A DNA stretch of 64,000 nt from assembly GCA_003224085.1 (NCBI GenBank), contig QHYK01000057.1, positions 1 through 64,000 of the forward strand, read 5' to 3'. Source of the stretch: Acidobacteriota bacterium. GTDB taxonomy: Bacteria > Acidobacteriota > Terriglobia > Acidiferrales > UBA7541. Position 1 is the stretch's first letter. Every line of letters begins with the position of its first letter. A program made the position numbers and the translations under genes. A model generated the notes under the pieces. The model did no database searches. It was not told where the DNA came from and saw only the letters and a program-made list of their open reading frames with translations. Below, in pieces: positions 17,323-26,362 of this stretch.

Positions 17323-18276
17323 TCAGTTGTGCTTCATGAATTCGCCTTTGTGCCCGGTCAGCGAGTTGTACAGCGTCTCAATGAACGCGTCGGTGTTGAC
17401 GAAGTTGCCCGAAAACTTCTCCCACGGCGCAAGAATTTTCTCCTGCTTCATCTGCTCCAGCGTCTTGTGACCGTCGAGTGCCTTTTGCACCACCGCCGTA
17501 GTTTCCTTCAGCATTTTGGTGTAAGCGCGAACGTCGTCCATATTCGACAGCGCTCCGTGCCCGGGAATGACTTTCACGTCGGCGGGAAGCTGCATGCTGG
17601 TCTTTTCCATCGCGTCAATGATCCCCTGCACGCTGCCGCCGCTAGCCACGTCGATGAACGGAAAGCCGTAGCGCACGAAATCGTCGCCCATGTGCACAAC
17701 ATTATTCTTCGGGAAGAAAATGATGGAGTCGCCGTCGGTGTGCCCCGAAGGAAAATGCATGGCGCGAATGTCTTCGCCGTTCAGGTGGACGGTCACTTCA
17801 TGCTGAAAAGTAATGATGGGCAGAGCCGCTTTTGCCGCGGGCTTGTTTTCCATCTTGATCGAGGCGCCGTTCCCCGCCGTGCCTCCGGTCTCCAGGCGCT
17901 TGCGCACATTATCGTGCGCAATGATGGTTGAACCGGCATTGTTGAACGGCTCGTTGCCGCCGGTGTGATCTCCGTGGTAGTGCGTGTTGATGACGAAGCG
18001 TACAGGCTTGTCCGTGACGCCAATATCTTTCAGCGCTCGTTGGATTTTTTCCGCCAGCGGCGCGAACTGGTCGTCCACAATCACGATGCCGTCTTCGCCC
18101 ACGGAAGCGGCAATGTTCCCGCCGGCGCCCTCCAGCATGTAAATGCTCCCGGAGACTCTGCTGACCTTGATCTCCACTTTGGAAAAATCCTGCTGCTGCG
18201 CAGACGCCGTTCGGCCCAGCGCCATCGCCGCCACAGCAGCCGCCAAAATCATCGCCAGCCGCATCCTTCCGTTCAT
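17323..18276 (-). CDS. Secreted metallo-beta-lactamase-fold hydrolase
   Basis: From the ATG at 18276 (GGAGGG upstream) the product is 317 residues with a signal peptide ending TASAQ. The MBL zinc ligands are complete: THYHGDHTGG (His99, His101, Asp103, His104), SGHTDGD (His179), MGDD (about 198) and PGHG (His240). The arrangement resembles the SoxH/quinoprotein-relay-like and beta-lactamase-related periplasmic hydrolases. It may hydrolyse a lactam, ester or sulfate; the substrate is not shown. It converges with the dehydrogenase across the inverted-repeat element. Confidence 0.9.
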   Translation of the reverse strand: MNGRMRLAMILAAAVAAMALGRTASAQQQDFSKVEIKVSRVSGSIYMLEGAGGNIAASVGEDGIVIVDDQFAPLAEKIQRALKDIGVTDKPVRFVINTHYHGDHTGGNEPFNNAGSTIIAHDNVRKRLETGGTAGNGASIKMENKPAAKAALPIITFQHEVTVHLNGEDIRAMHFPSGHTDGDSIIFFPKNNVVHMGDDFVRYGFPFIDVASGGSVQGIIDAMEKTSMQLPADVKVIPGHGALSNMDDVRAYTKMLKETTAVVQKALDGHKTLEQMKQEKILAPWEKFSGNFVNTDAFIETLYNSLTGHKGEFMKHN

Positions 18277-18392
18277 CTTTCGCCCTCCGTCGAACGGCGC
18301 AGATTGTAGCACCACACCAACAAACCATGACCTAAAGAAAATGCCGCCAACGACGCGGCCGTTGAGGGATGGGCTGGCGCCAGGTGCGAATT

Positions 18393-19610
18393 TTAAGCGT
18401 GGCTCGAGTCTTCCGTGCCGCTAGAGTCCCACCGGGGGAGCGGCCGGCGAGAGAGCAGCGCCTCAGCAGCCCAGCGGCCGAGATAAACGGACAGCGCGAC
18501 GCCGTGGCCGTTATAGCCGGCCAAAACCATTATGTTCTTGCTACGCGGATCGTGCCGGAAAATCGGACGCATTCCTTCGGTGAACAGAATCGGCCCGGCC
18601 CAGCGATGTGTGATGCGCACGGACTTCAGCGCGGGATGCAAATGGCGCACGCGGCTGTCGAGCCAGCGCAACCTTTCCGCCGCTTCCCCTCTGCGCACGT
18701 CGAAGCGGTACAAATTCGGCGCCGCGAATTCGCGGGCGCTCTGATTGGGCTTAGTGAAAAGTGAAGCGATGGAAGCTGGCATGGGAACCAGGCCCGCTCC
18801 AAAAACAATCCCGTTCGAGTCCAGCAGGCGGCCCCACAAATAGGGAAGGTCCAAGGTGTAAAACGGACGGCGCGAGGAAAGACCGATGGCTTTGAGCTGT
18901 GCGGAGGAAAGCGGCGCAGTTGCCAGCGCCAGAGTCAGCTTCGGCTGAGTCCAACCATCCAAACCGGAAAGCTCCAGAGAGAAGGCGTTTGTGGCCAGAA
19001 GAATCTGGCCGGCGCGAATCTCCTTCCTTTGGACTCGACCGTGAGCCGCGCGACGAACGCGCAAGCTTGGCGGATTCGAATACTCGATGCTGTCAACCTC
19101 AGCGTGCTCCATGATTTGTGCCCCGGCTCTTTGCGCGGCGCGCGCGAGCCCGGCGACAACTTTCCCTGGATCCATGGCCCCGCCCGGCACCGCTCGAACC
19201 ACTCTCAAGTCGCCGGAATCGTTCCAGCAAATCGGCGAATCTTTTGCTGGATTCGAGCGGCCTAATTCGTACACCCCCGGAAGCTCCAAGCGGCCGTCGA
19301 TGCGGAGCCCGCGGAGAATTTTCTTGTAGCCCGCGAGCACGTCGCCGAGTCCGGGAAGCCGCCCGCCCGCGGTATCCGCCAGCACGAGCCCGCCGGTACG
19401 CCCACTTGCGCCTTCGCCAAGTGAATTGGCCTCAAGCACCAGCACGGATTTTTCCGGCGCGAGCTTCCGCAACCACGCCGCGGCCGAAAGTCCCGTGAAG
19501 CCGCCGCCAACCATGGCGAAATCCACCTGGTCAGGAAGGCGCTCGGCGGCGGTTGGACGAAAACCCACCGTCCATGGCGACACGCCCCAGGGATGCGTTT
19601 TTCGCGACAT
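18393..19610 (-). CDS. FAD-dependent DAO-family oxidoreductase
   Basis: The 405-residue protein (ATG at 19610; a longer frame to 19667 is open) begins with a dinucleotide-binding motif in FAMVGGGFTGLSAAAWLRK, then VLVLEANSLGEGASGRTGG, as in glycine/D-amino-acid oxidases of the DadA/PuuB group. The C-terminal FAD-contact motif is MVLAGYNGHGVALSVYLGR. It would deaminate a secondary or D-amino acid or a polyamine derivative in the cytoplasm. It follows the hypothetical membrane-protein gene on the same strand. Confidence 0.87.
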   Translation of the reverse strand: MSRKTHPWGVSPWTVGFRPTAAERLPDQVDFAMVGGGFTGLSAAAWLRKLAPEKSVLVLEANSLGEGASGRTGGLVLADTAGGRLPGLGDVLAGYKKILRGLRIDGRLELPGVYELGRSNPAKDSPICWNDSGDLRVVRAVPGGAMDPGKVVAGLARAAQRAGAQIMEHAEVDSIEYSNPPSLRVRRAAHGRVQRKEIRAGQILLATNAFSLELSGLDGWTQPKLTLALATAPLSSAQLKAIGLSSRRPFYTLDLPYLWGRLLDSNGIVFGAGLVPMPASIASLFTKPNQSAREFAAPNLYRFDVRRGEAAERLRWLDSRVRHLHPALKSVRITHRWAGPILFTEGMRPIFRHDPRSKNIMVLAGYNGHGVALSVYLGRWAAEALLSRRPLPRWDSSGTEDSSHA

Positions 19611-19698
19611 TGCTTCTGTTCGATGCCCGGGAAACCCAACGGGCACATCTCCGGCGCGCCGAGGCACGAAGGAGCTCCTACATTCCCAAACCTGCTTG

Positions 19699-20316
19699 CT
19701 ACTTCACCGTCTCGGCTCTGATTTCACTTTTCGGCGGAGCTGCCCGCGACAAGACCACCGCGACGATCGCCAACATACTTACGAGCAGCGGAAACCAGAC
19801 CGGCGAAATCCACGGCTGCGGAATCAGGAAGAGGACGTCGGCATCGCTGAGCGACAGCGGCCAGCGCACCGTGGCCCAAAGCACCGCGTAATAGCTGATA
19901 TCCCAAATCGCGAACGCCCACAGAAAAACCGCTGCGCCCGAGCGGACTTTCGTTGCTGTAAGAAAAGCGACGCTCAACAGTATAACGATCGTGGCGGCCT
20001 CGCGGAGCACTTCCAGAGTGAGCAAACTCTGGGGAAATTGGTTGATCGCCTGCGATTGCTGGTAGAACTCTCCCGACCTCCGCACAACATCCGCCAGCGT
20101 GCCCTGATAACCAGGAAGCAGGCCCGTGGCGGCGCGAAGGTAAACGACCACGGTGGCTTCGACGAAACCGAACGCTGCCGCAAATACTCCGCTCGTCAGC
20201 AATTGCCGCGCCGCGAGCGCAACGCCGCCGCTGCGCTTCCACAAAAAGTAGGCCAATGGCGGAACCAGTACGAGCAGGTTGACCCACCATGGCTCCGCAA
20301 TCAGCTTGAGGCTCAT
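19699..20316 (-). CDS. Polytopic membrane protein of unknown function
   Basis: The 205-residue protein has about five hydrophobic segments (near residues 10-27, 41-60, 103-121, 127-148 and 168-190) and few charged residues in between. The middle loop QQSQAINQFPQSLLTLEVLREAATI is its most distinctive sequence, and AIWDISYY lies in a membrane segment. I do not recognise a named family. It is 89 bases upstream of the FAD oxidoreductase on the same strand and could be co-transcribed. Confidence 0.7.
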   Translation of the reverse strand: MSLKLIAEPWWVNLLVLVPPLAYFLWKRSGGVALAARQLLTSGVFAAAFGFVEATVVVYLRAATGLLPGYQGTLADVVRRSGEFYQQSQAINQFPQSLLTLEVLREAATIVILLSVAFLTATKVRSGAAVFLWAFAIWDISYYAVLWATVRWPLSLSDADVLFLIPQPWISPVWFPLLVSMLAIVAVVLSRAAPPKSEIRAETVK

Positions 20317-20711
20317 GCGGTGATTTTACTTTGAACCGCGAAGAAACGCGTTAAGCGTTGGAGCCGCCGATTCATTGGCTGCCCGAGGCTGCGCCAAATC
20401 GTCCGCCTTGCAGGGCTTACAAACGTAGGGTGAACTCCAATTTGGATATTACTTTCGATCACGAGCCCTACGTGTCGCTGCATTTTCTTGGCGCGGATGC
20501 CTACGCCAACGCAAAGAAAGCGTGAAATGGCTCTCTTAAACGCCTGTCCAGGAAGCTACCACAACACGGCGCAGTGAGCTTCGCCCTCCTCGCTGCAACC
20601 GGGTTTATATATATCGCACTACGATATATTGGTGCGTCTGCGCACGCGGGCGGAGCCGGCAGTTGTGCGGTTGGCTTTCCAGGTGAGATCCAGGGAAGGA
20701 GAATCCAAGAA
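20317..20711. other. Intergenic region, with a possible short coding remnant
   Basis: This gap precedes a small secreted-protein frame. It contains a 31-codon GTG frame at 20430-20525 (NLDITFDHEPYVSLHFLGAD) that could be the end of a lost gene but has no ribosome-binding site. It also holds the palindrome listed separately at 20609-20629. Nothing else is recognisable. Confidence 0.4.
20609..20629. promoter_or_regulatory. Perfect AT-rich palindrome, probable operator
   Basis: ATATATCG and CGATATAT form a perfect 8-bp dyad around the 5-base centre CACTA. It lies about 83 bases before the start of the small secreted frame at 20712. The shape (short dyad, 21 bases total) suits a dimeric winged-helix repressor such as a PadR- or GntR-type protein; the regulator identity is inference. 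Confidence 0.55.
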
Positions 20712-20889
20712 ATGCAAATGAGGCTGGTCCTTGCAGTGGCAATGTTTTCCTGCGCCGGCTTTTTGTTCCAAGCGGCGCCTGTTTTCGCGCCGTCCCGTCG
20801 CGATCGAGGGATTCGTGGACGGAGCGATCGCCGGATTGGTGCTGTCGTTGCTGTATAACGCCTTCACGCAAGTTCGGACACAATCCTAG
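20712..20889 (+). pseudogene. Frameshifted small secreted glycine-rich peptide
   Basis: An ATG with GGGAAGGAG upstream opens a signal peptide MQMRLVLAVAMFSCAGFLF... ending VFAP. The frame then runs off, but the next frame continues sensibly as VAIEGFVDGAIAGLVLSLLY to a TAG at 20887-20889, just before a strong terminator. The total of 178 bases is one more than a multiple of three, so one inserted base explains it. It may be a recent mutation, a sequencing error or programmed shifting. The hydrophobic tail suggests a small membrane or exported peptide. Confidence 0.55.
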
Positions 20890-20910
20890 AAAGGCCAGGG
20901 AGAAAAACGA

Positions 20911-20948
20911 GGGCGACAGCGGAGTTGCGTGCTGTCGCCCTGCTTTTT
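20911..20948 (+). terminator. Rho-independent terminator
   Basis: A perfect 10-bp stem (GGGCGACAGC / GCTGTCGCCC) with a 10-base loop is followed by TGCTTTTT. It closes the small secreted-peptide transcript and separates it from the permease pair beginning at 21224. Confidence 0.88.
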
Positions 20949-21223
20949 AGCAGCTGGCTGAAAAAGGCTTCTGGCGGCGAACCGGGCGAAACGAGGGATT
21001 TCACTTCTTGATAAAAACGGAGAAGAAGCGGATCTCTCGTCGCCTGGCTCCTCCGGATGATTTGCTCTCCGAGCTTTTCAACAAGCGGTTGGGGAGACGT
21101 TGGCCCACGCATTTCCAAGACCACTCCGTTTTCTTGCTTTTCACCCGGCATCCTCGCAATCGCCGGCGGAACGAAACAATGGGCTCGGTTTATGCGTAAA
21201 ATGAGGAGGGAAAGTGTGGCCCA
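20949..21223. other. Intergenic region before the second permease pair
   Basis: Between the terminator and the permease start I see no supported gene. The stretch should contain the permease promoter, but no strong -35/-10 pair stands out. A GGAGGG lies 13 bases before the permease ATG. Confidence 0.4.
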
Positions 21224-22474
21224 ATGAAGCGGGGGGTGCTAAAGCGCGGCGTGCTGTTTCGCGAGCCGGTCGGCGTGGCGCTGGAGACTTTACGCCAGCA
21301 CAAGATGCGCTCCTTCCTGATGCTGCTGGGCATCATCCTGTCGGTTTCCACCCTGATCGTGGTGATTTCCCTGATTTCCGGCGTGAACAAATACATCGCC
21401 GACCGCGTGGCCAATCTCGGCTCCAACGTTTTCCTGCTGACCCGCTTTCCGCTCATCACTGATGTCGAGGAATACGTCAAGGCGAACCGCCGCAACAAGA
21501 AAGTCACCTGGGACGACTACGAGGCGCTGGGCGCCAACATGAAGCTGCCGCTGCGCGTGGGCGTCGAGTTGCGCATCGACGGAAAAGTGCGCGCCGGCTC
21601 GCTTAGCTTGAACGATACCAACATTCGCGGCGTCACCGCCAACATGGGCGACATCGATCCGCTGACGCCGCGCGACGGCCGCTACATTTCCGAGGGCGAC
21701 GATCAGAGCCGCGCGCTGGTCACCATGATCGGCAACGACGTCGCCACCAAACTCTTCCCCAACGTTGACCCCATCGGGCACGAACTGCTGATTGACGGGC
21801 GGCCGTTCCAGATTGTAGGCATCGCCAAGACCATCGGCACGGCGTTCGGGCAATCGCAGGACAATTTCGCGTACATTCCGATTCAAACGTATTTCAAGAT
21901 GTACGGAACGCAGGACACCATCTGGCTCAACATCCAGGCGCGCGGGCCGGAGTGGATGGAGCGCACGGAAGACGAGGCACGCGCGATGATGCGGGCACGC
22001 CGGCACTTGCCGCCAAACGAGCCCGACAATTTCGGCATCTTCGATCAGGGAACGCTGATGCAGCTGTGGAAGAACCTGACCGGAGTGATTGCCACGGCCA
22101 TGGTCGGCGTCGTGTCCGTATTTCTGGTCATCGGCGGCGTGGTCATCATGAACGTGATGCTGGCGACGGTGACGGAGCGGACGCGGGAGATTGGCATCCG
22201 CAAAGCCCTGGGAGCGCGGCGCAGCGACATTCTGCTGCAATTCTTGATTGAATCCGCGGTGATGGCCGCGATTGGCGGAGCGATGGGCGTTATTCTCGCG
22301 TACGCCATTGCCGGGCTCACGAAGGCGGCAACGTCGGTGCCGATGAACGTGCCGTTCGCGGCGGTGCTGATCGCGGAAGTGATTTCTGCGGCGGTGGGAA
22401 TTTTCTTTGGCGTGTATCCGGCGAAAAAAGCGGCAGCGTTGCAGCCGATTGAAGCGCTGCGGCAGGAGGTTTAG
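21224..22474 (+). CDS. MacB/FtsX-type ABC permease, first of a pair
   Basis: The 416-residue protein mirrors the 1094-2416 gene: an N-terminal RQHKMRSF followed by a membrane segment, the phrase DRVANLGSNVF, a periplasmic domain with GTAFGQSQDNF, and a C-terminal FtsX domain with VTERTREIGIRKALGARRSD and the ending PIEALRQEV. These shared phrases show it is a close paralogue. The second permease follows after 5 bases. No ATPase lies next to the pair, so it depends on an ATPase encoded elsewhere. Confidence 0.9.
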   Translation: MKRGVLKRGVLFREPVGVALETLRQHKMRSFLMLLGIILSVSTLIVVISLISGVNKYIADRVANLGSNVFLLTRFPLITDVEEYVKANRRNKKVTWDDYEALGANMKLPLRVGVELRIDGKVRAGSLSLNDTNIRGVTANMGDIDPLTPRDGRYISEGDDQSRALVTMIGNDVATKLFPNVDPIGHELLIDGRPFQIVGIAKTIGTAFGQSQDNFAYIPIQTYFKMYGTQDTIWLNIQARGPEWMERTEDEARAMMRARRHLPPNEPDNFGIFDQGTLMQLWKNLTGVIATAMVGVVSVFLVIGGVVIMNVMLATVTERTREIGIRKALGARRSDILLQFLIESAVMAAIGGAMGVILAYAIAGLTKAATSVPMNVPFAAVLIAEVISAAVGIFFGVYPAKKAAALQPIEALRQEV

Positions 22475-22479
22475 CGTAC

Positions 22480-23754
22480 GTGAAGATCAGGGCACGCTTG
22501 CAGCTAGGAGAGAACGCGGTGATGGCGCTGACCACGCTGCGCGAGAACAAGATGCGTTCTTTCCTGACGGTGCTCGGCGTGGTCATTGGAATCACCGCGC
22601 TGCTTTCTGTGGTGTCTATCCTGATGGGCGTGTACGCGGACGTGAATGCATACCTTTCCGACTACGGGCCGAACACCCTGTTCATTTTCCGGTTCGATCC
22701 GGGCATCCACACCGGGCGGCTGACGCCCGAGGAACGCGCACGCAAGCCGCTGACGCTCGAGGACGCGGAAGCGATCCGGGATTTGTGCCCGGCCGTGCGC
22801 GCGGTCACGGCGAGCTTGTATCCGCGGTTCGAGGAGGATGGGCCGCGGCGCGGCCCAGTCACCGCGCGCTACTTGAGTAAAGAAGTTTCGGGCGTTGATT
22901 ACAGCGGCAATTTGCCGGCAACCGAAGAGGTGTTCAACTCACGTCCCGCGCGCGGAAGATTTTTCAGCGAAGCGGAAAACCAGCACCGCGCCGACGTGGC
23001 GCTGATCGGTTCAGACATCGCCAAGACGCTGTACCCTGACATCGATCCCCTGGGCAAGCCGATTCTGATCGACGGCGTGTCCTACCAAGTGATTGGCGTG
23101 CTTGAGCCGCGCAAGGGCCAATTGGTGAAGGACCAGTCCGCGGACAGAGCGGTGTTGGTGCCGTATCGCACGTATCAGAAGCATCTGCCGATGGACGACG
23201 AGAACCTGGTGGGGGCCGTTGCGTATCCGGGGCGCATGGCGGAAGCTGAGGACCAAATCCGCGGCGTGCTGCGGCGGCGGCGCAACGTGCCCTACAGCAG
23301 GCCGGATAATTTCGGGATGGCGAGCGCGCAACAAGTCGCGGACCAGTTCAAGCAAATTACTTCCTCGGTGGCGCTGCTGATTTCCGTCGTCAGCTCGATT
23401 GGGCTGCTCGTAGGCGGCGTGGGCGTGATGAACATCATGCTGATGTCCGTGACGCAGCGCACGCGGGAAATTGGCGTGCGCAAAGCGATTGGCGCGCGGC
23501 GCAGCGACGTCATCTGGCAATTCCTCACCGAGGCGATTGTGCTCACCGGCTCGGGCGGCGTCATCGGCGTGCTCGCGGGCGGAGGCATCAGCCTCCTGAT
23601 TAATTTGACGATTCCGTCGCTGCCGTCTTACGTTCCGCTATGGGCCATCGTGATGGCCGTGGCCGTCTCCATGAGCGTCGGGCTGTTCTTTGGAATGTAT
23701 CCTGCGATCAAAGCCGCGCGCCTCGACCCCGTCGAAGCGCTGCGGTACGAATAG
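22480..23754 (+). CDS. MacB/FtsX-type ABC permease, second of a pair
   Basis: The 424-residue protein starts at GTG with AGGAGG in the end of the preceding gene. It has RENKMRSF before the first membrane segment, a periplasmic part with DYGPNTLFIFRFDPG, and the FtsX domain GGVGVMNIMLMSVTQRTREI then VRKAIGARRSD, ending DPVEALRYE. It is the partner of the 21224 gene, and the two differ clearly in their periplasmic halves, suggesting an obligate heterodimer around one ATPase dimer. A minus-strand gene lies downstream, so no ATPase follows. Confidence 0.9.
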   Translation: MKIRARLQLGENAVMALTTLRENKMRSFLTVLGVVIGITALLSVVSILMGVYADVNAYLSDYGPNTLFIFRFDPGIHTGRLTPEERARKPLTLEDAEAIRDLCPAVRAVTASLYPRFEEDGPRRGPVTARYLSKEVSGVDYSGNLPATEEVFNSRPARGRFFSEAENQHRADVALIGSDIAKTLYPDIDPLGKPILIDGVSYQVIGVLEPRKGQLVKDQSADRAVLVPYRTYQKHLPMDDENLVGAVAYPGRMAEAEDQIRGVLRRRRNVPYSRPDNFGMASAQQVADQFKQITSSVALLISVVSSIGLLVGGVGVMNIMLMSVTQRTREIGVRKAIGARRSDVIWQFLTEAIVLTGSGGVIGVLAGGGISLLINLTIPSLPSYVPLWAIVMAVAVSMSVGLFFGMYPAIKAARLDPVEALRYE

Positions 23755-23830
23755 AGGGGTCTAAAGCAAACCAGAAGCACCTCTCGAAGGAAGGCACCAG
23801 ATTGCGTTTCTCTCGAGGGCTTAAGAAAGA

Positions 23831-24406
23831 CTAGCGATCGGCTTTTGGTGTTGCCATTCGCTGCTTTTCGTCCACGGAAAACAGAAGAATCTCCAGAGCT
23901 TTCGTCCAGTAAATCTTGGCCTGCTTTGCATTTTCTAACCGCTAAGCGTACAGACCAAACACGTAATTCACCTCGGGATCGGCGGGAGGGGGATAGGTTC
24001 TCTGCTCGCTCGTGAGCGGCCGTAGTTCAACATCCACCCTGGCCTCGCCCGTCGCGGTGGCGTCCACCCGTTGCACCGCATCCCCGAACCCGGGGGCGAT
24101 CACCCGGATCTCGTATTGGCCCGGAGCTACTTCCGTAAGGCGCCAGTGACCCTTCATCGTGATTCCCTGCCTGTACTGTTGCCCAGGGGAGTCGAATAAG
24201 GTCACTGCAACGGTCTGTTTCGCAGGCGTGTTGTCGGGTTCCAAGACGTAAATGTCCAGGTCCGCGGAGGAACTGGTTTGCGTTGGCTGAGCCGATACAA
24301 TCGCGCCTGTAGCGTTAGCAGAGGACAGTGGCTGAACTACAGGTTCGCCTGGAAAGGCGCCGGCGAGAAAAACGTGGCCAAGAACGAGCTGGGCTAGGAC
24401 GCACAC
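23831..24406 (-). pseudogene. Secreted regulatory-like-domain protein interrupted by an in-frame TAG
   Basis: From 24406 the frame encodes a signal peptide and a beta-sandwich region with the motif VAPGQYEIRVIAPGF typical of carboxypeptidase-regulatory-like domains, reaching a TAG at 23942 (154 residues). Past the stop the same frame continues without interruption as RLENAKQAKIYWTKALEIL to a second TAG at 23831. YVFGLYA plus that tail looks like a TPR repeat, so the stop probably cuts a longer protein of about 190 residues. The truncated product could still be secreted. Confidence 0.6.
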
Positions 24407-24540
24407 CGCAACGGCCCTGGCTGATTATCCGGCAAGACCCGATGAATGGAAGAATCATACACCCCCGGCTCGGGAGTGCGAAGAATAGTGGTTCCACACC
24501 CTTGTTGCGTATCAGCTCGGTGTTGCGTATGTTGCTTGCC

Positions 24541-26193
24541 ATGAAGACGACGAAAATTTCGTTCACCGCTGTTGCCGGTCTTGCTTTATCGAGCATGGTG
24601 ACTGTGGCGCAGGCGCAGCAGGCGGTGCCGGCGAATCTGGCGACGGGATTCAACGCGATTCGCGAAGACACGTTGCGCGCGGACTTGACGTTTTTCGCTT
24701 CGGACGCGCTGCAAGGCCGCATGTCGCTGCAAACGGGCGACGAGGTGGCCATCCAGTGGATCGCGTCGGAATTTGCGAAGGCCGGACTAAAACCTGCCGC
24801 GAAGGGCAGCTTCCTGCAGCCCGTCGAGCTGATTGAATATCGCGCGGACCGCGAGCACTGCTACGTGGCGCTCCGGCGCGGCGGCAGCGAGCAGCAGTGG
24901 AAATATCCTGATGCGCTGGGCTCGTACCGTTCGGACGTCGATGTGACGGCGGACGTGGTGTTCGCCGGTTTTGGCATCACCGCGCCAGAGCTGCATTACG
25001 ACGACTACCAGGGAATCGACGCGCGCGGAAAAATCGTGCTGATTTTCGATCACGAACCGCAGGAGACCGATCCCCACTCGATCTTCAACGGCACGGGCAA
25101 CACGCGCTACGCCACGGGACGCGTGAAAATCCTGAACGCGCAAGAGCATGGCGCGGTCGGCGTGCTGATTGTCGCGGAGCCGAACCGCAAGCATCCGTCC
25201 AATCAGGAGCGCGTCGCGCGAATCGGCGGTTCGGAAACCCGAGCCGTGCCCATTCCGTCGCAGGCACTTGCCGAGGATGCGCTCCACACACCCGGGGCCA
25301 TTATTTCCGACGCGGTGGCCAAGCAACTCTTCGCCACCGCGGGAGTGGCTCTTTCGGAGTTGCAGGCGGAGATTGACCGGGACCTGAAGCCGCAATCGCG
25401 CGCGCTGCCGGACACGCAGGTCGCGCTACATTACCGCAACGCGTCGGTCAGCTCCGGCAAAACGTACAACGTTGTGGGTTTGCTCGAGGGCAGCGACCCC
25501 AAGCTCAAGGCGGAAACGATTTTGTTTAGCGGTCACCACGATCACAACGGCATTAGCGGCACGGACATCTGGCATGGCGCCGACGACAACGGCTCGGGCA
25601 CCGTGGGCGTAGTGGCGCTGGCGCACGCTTACGCGGCTAACGCCGCGCATGGCGAAAAGCCGAAGCGCTCCCTGCTTTTTGTCGTGTATGCCGCCGAGGA
25701 GCGCGGACTGCTGGGCTCGTTCTACCTGGCCGCGCATCCGCTGCGGCCGCTCGAGACCACTCGGGCGGTCATTAATTTCGACATGATCGGCCGCAACGAA
25801 ACGGAAAGCGACCAGACCAAGGGGCTCATCGAAATTCCCGCCGACACCACCAACCGCCTGAACCTCATCGGTGCATCGTACAGCCCGGACTATAACCGTA
25901 CTGTCGTGGAAGAAAACAGATATGTCGGCCTCGATTTGGACTACCGCTTCGACCGGGACTATGCGCTGAACATTTTCTTCCGCAGCGACCAGTTTCCATT
26001 CCTGCTGCACAATGTTCCGTCGTTCTGGTGGTTCACCGGCTTTCATCCCGATTACCACCACACGACGGACACCGCCGAGAGGATCAACTACGCGAAGATG
26101 GCTAAGATTCTGCGTCTGTCGTACCTGACGGGCTACCAATTCGCAAACGAGGCGAGGCCTCCGAAATTCATCGCCAATCCCGGCGCCCCTTAG
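24541..26193 (+). CDS. Secreted M28-family zinc aminopeptidase with PA domain
   Basis: From the ATG at 24541 the product is 550 residues with a signal peptide ending VAQAQQ. A PA-type insert occupies about residues 135-290. The M28 zinc site is complete: GHHDHNG and WHGADDNGSGT (His, bridging Asp), EERGLLGS (catalytic and ligand Glu), FDMIGRNE (Asp) and HTTDTAERI (last His). It would remove N-terminal residues from peptides in the periplasm or outside the cell. An earlier in-frame ATG at 24529 is possible. It is divergent from the stop-interrupted secreted gene. Confidence 0.93.
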   Translation: MKTTKISFTAVAGLALSSMVTVAQAQQAVPANLATGFNAIREDTLRADLTFFASDALQGRMSLQTGDEVAIQWIASEFAKAGLKPAAKGSFLQPVELIEYRADREHCYVALRRGGSEQQWKYPDALGSYRSDVDVTADVVFAGFGITAPELHYDDYQGIDARGKIVLIFDHEPQETDPHSIFNGTGNTRYATGRVKILNAQEHGAVGVLIVAEPNRKHPSNQERVARIGGSETRAVPIPSQALAEDALHTPGAIISDAVAKQLFATAGVALSELQAEIDRDLKPQSRALPDTQVALHYRNASVSSGKTYNVVGLLEGSDPKLKAETILFSGHHDHNGISGTDIWHGADDNGSGTVGVVALAHAYAANAAHGEKPKRSLLFVVYAAEERGLLGSFYLAAHPLRPLETTRAVINFDMIGRNETESDQTKGLIEIPADTTNRLNLIGASYSPDYNRTVVEENRYVGLDLDYRFDRDYALNIFFRSDQFPFLLHNVPSFWWFTGFHPDYHHTTDTAERINYAKMAKILRLSYLTGYQFANEARPPKFIANPGAP

Positions 26194-26362
26194 CCCCGAC
26201 CAAGTCAGGGTACAAGGTTTAAGGCGAAACATCTTCCGGCCTCATAATCGGTGTTCATCAAACAGTAGTCCGCTCCTTCCGTCACCCCCTGAGGCCGGAG
26301 AGACTTACGCCTCGACCCCGCCTGGCGCGCTGATTCACAAGTCAGATGGTAGGGGTGCGGGG
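26194..26362. other. Intergenic region between convergent genes, with inverted repeat
   Basis: The gap between the M28 gene and the leftward DUF1801 gene contains a perfect 9-bp inverted repeat CCGGCCTCA (26235-26243) and TGAGGCCGG (26289-26297). It might fold in either transcript as a loose terminator, but no T-run follows. No gene is seen. Confidence 0.4.

Noticed and set aside
20430-20525. 31-residue GTG frame NLDITFDHEPYVSLHF
   Set aside because: No ribosome-binding site and too short to judge; kept only as a remark in the gap entry.
20864-21151. 95-residue minus-strand frame
   Set aside because: It crosses a strong plus-strand terminator, has no ribosome-binding site and shows no recognisable motif.
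24315-24752. 145-residue minus-strand frame overlapping the M28 start
   Set aside because: It overlaps two better-supported genes and reads as low-quality sequence.
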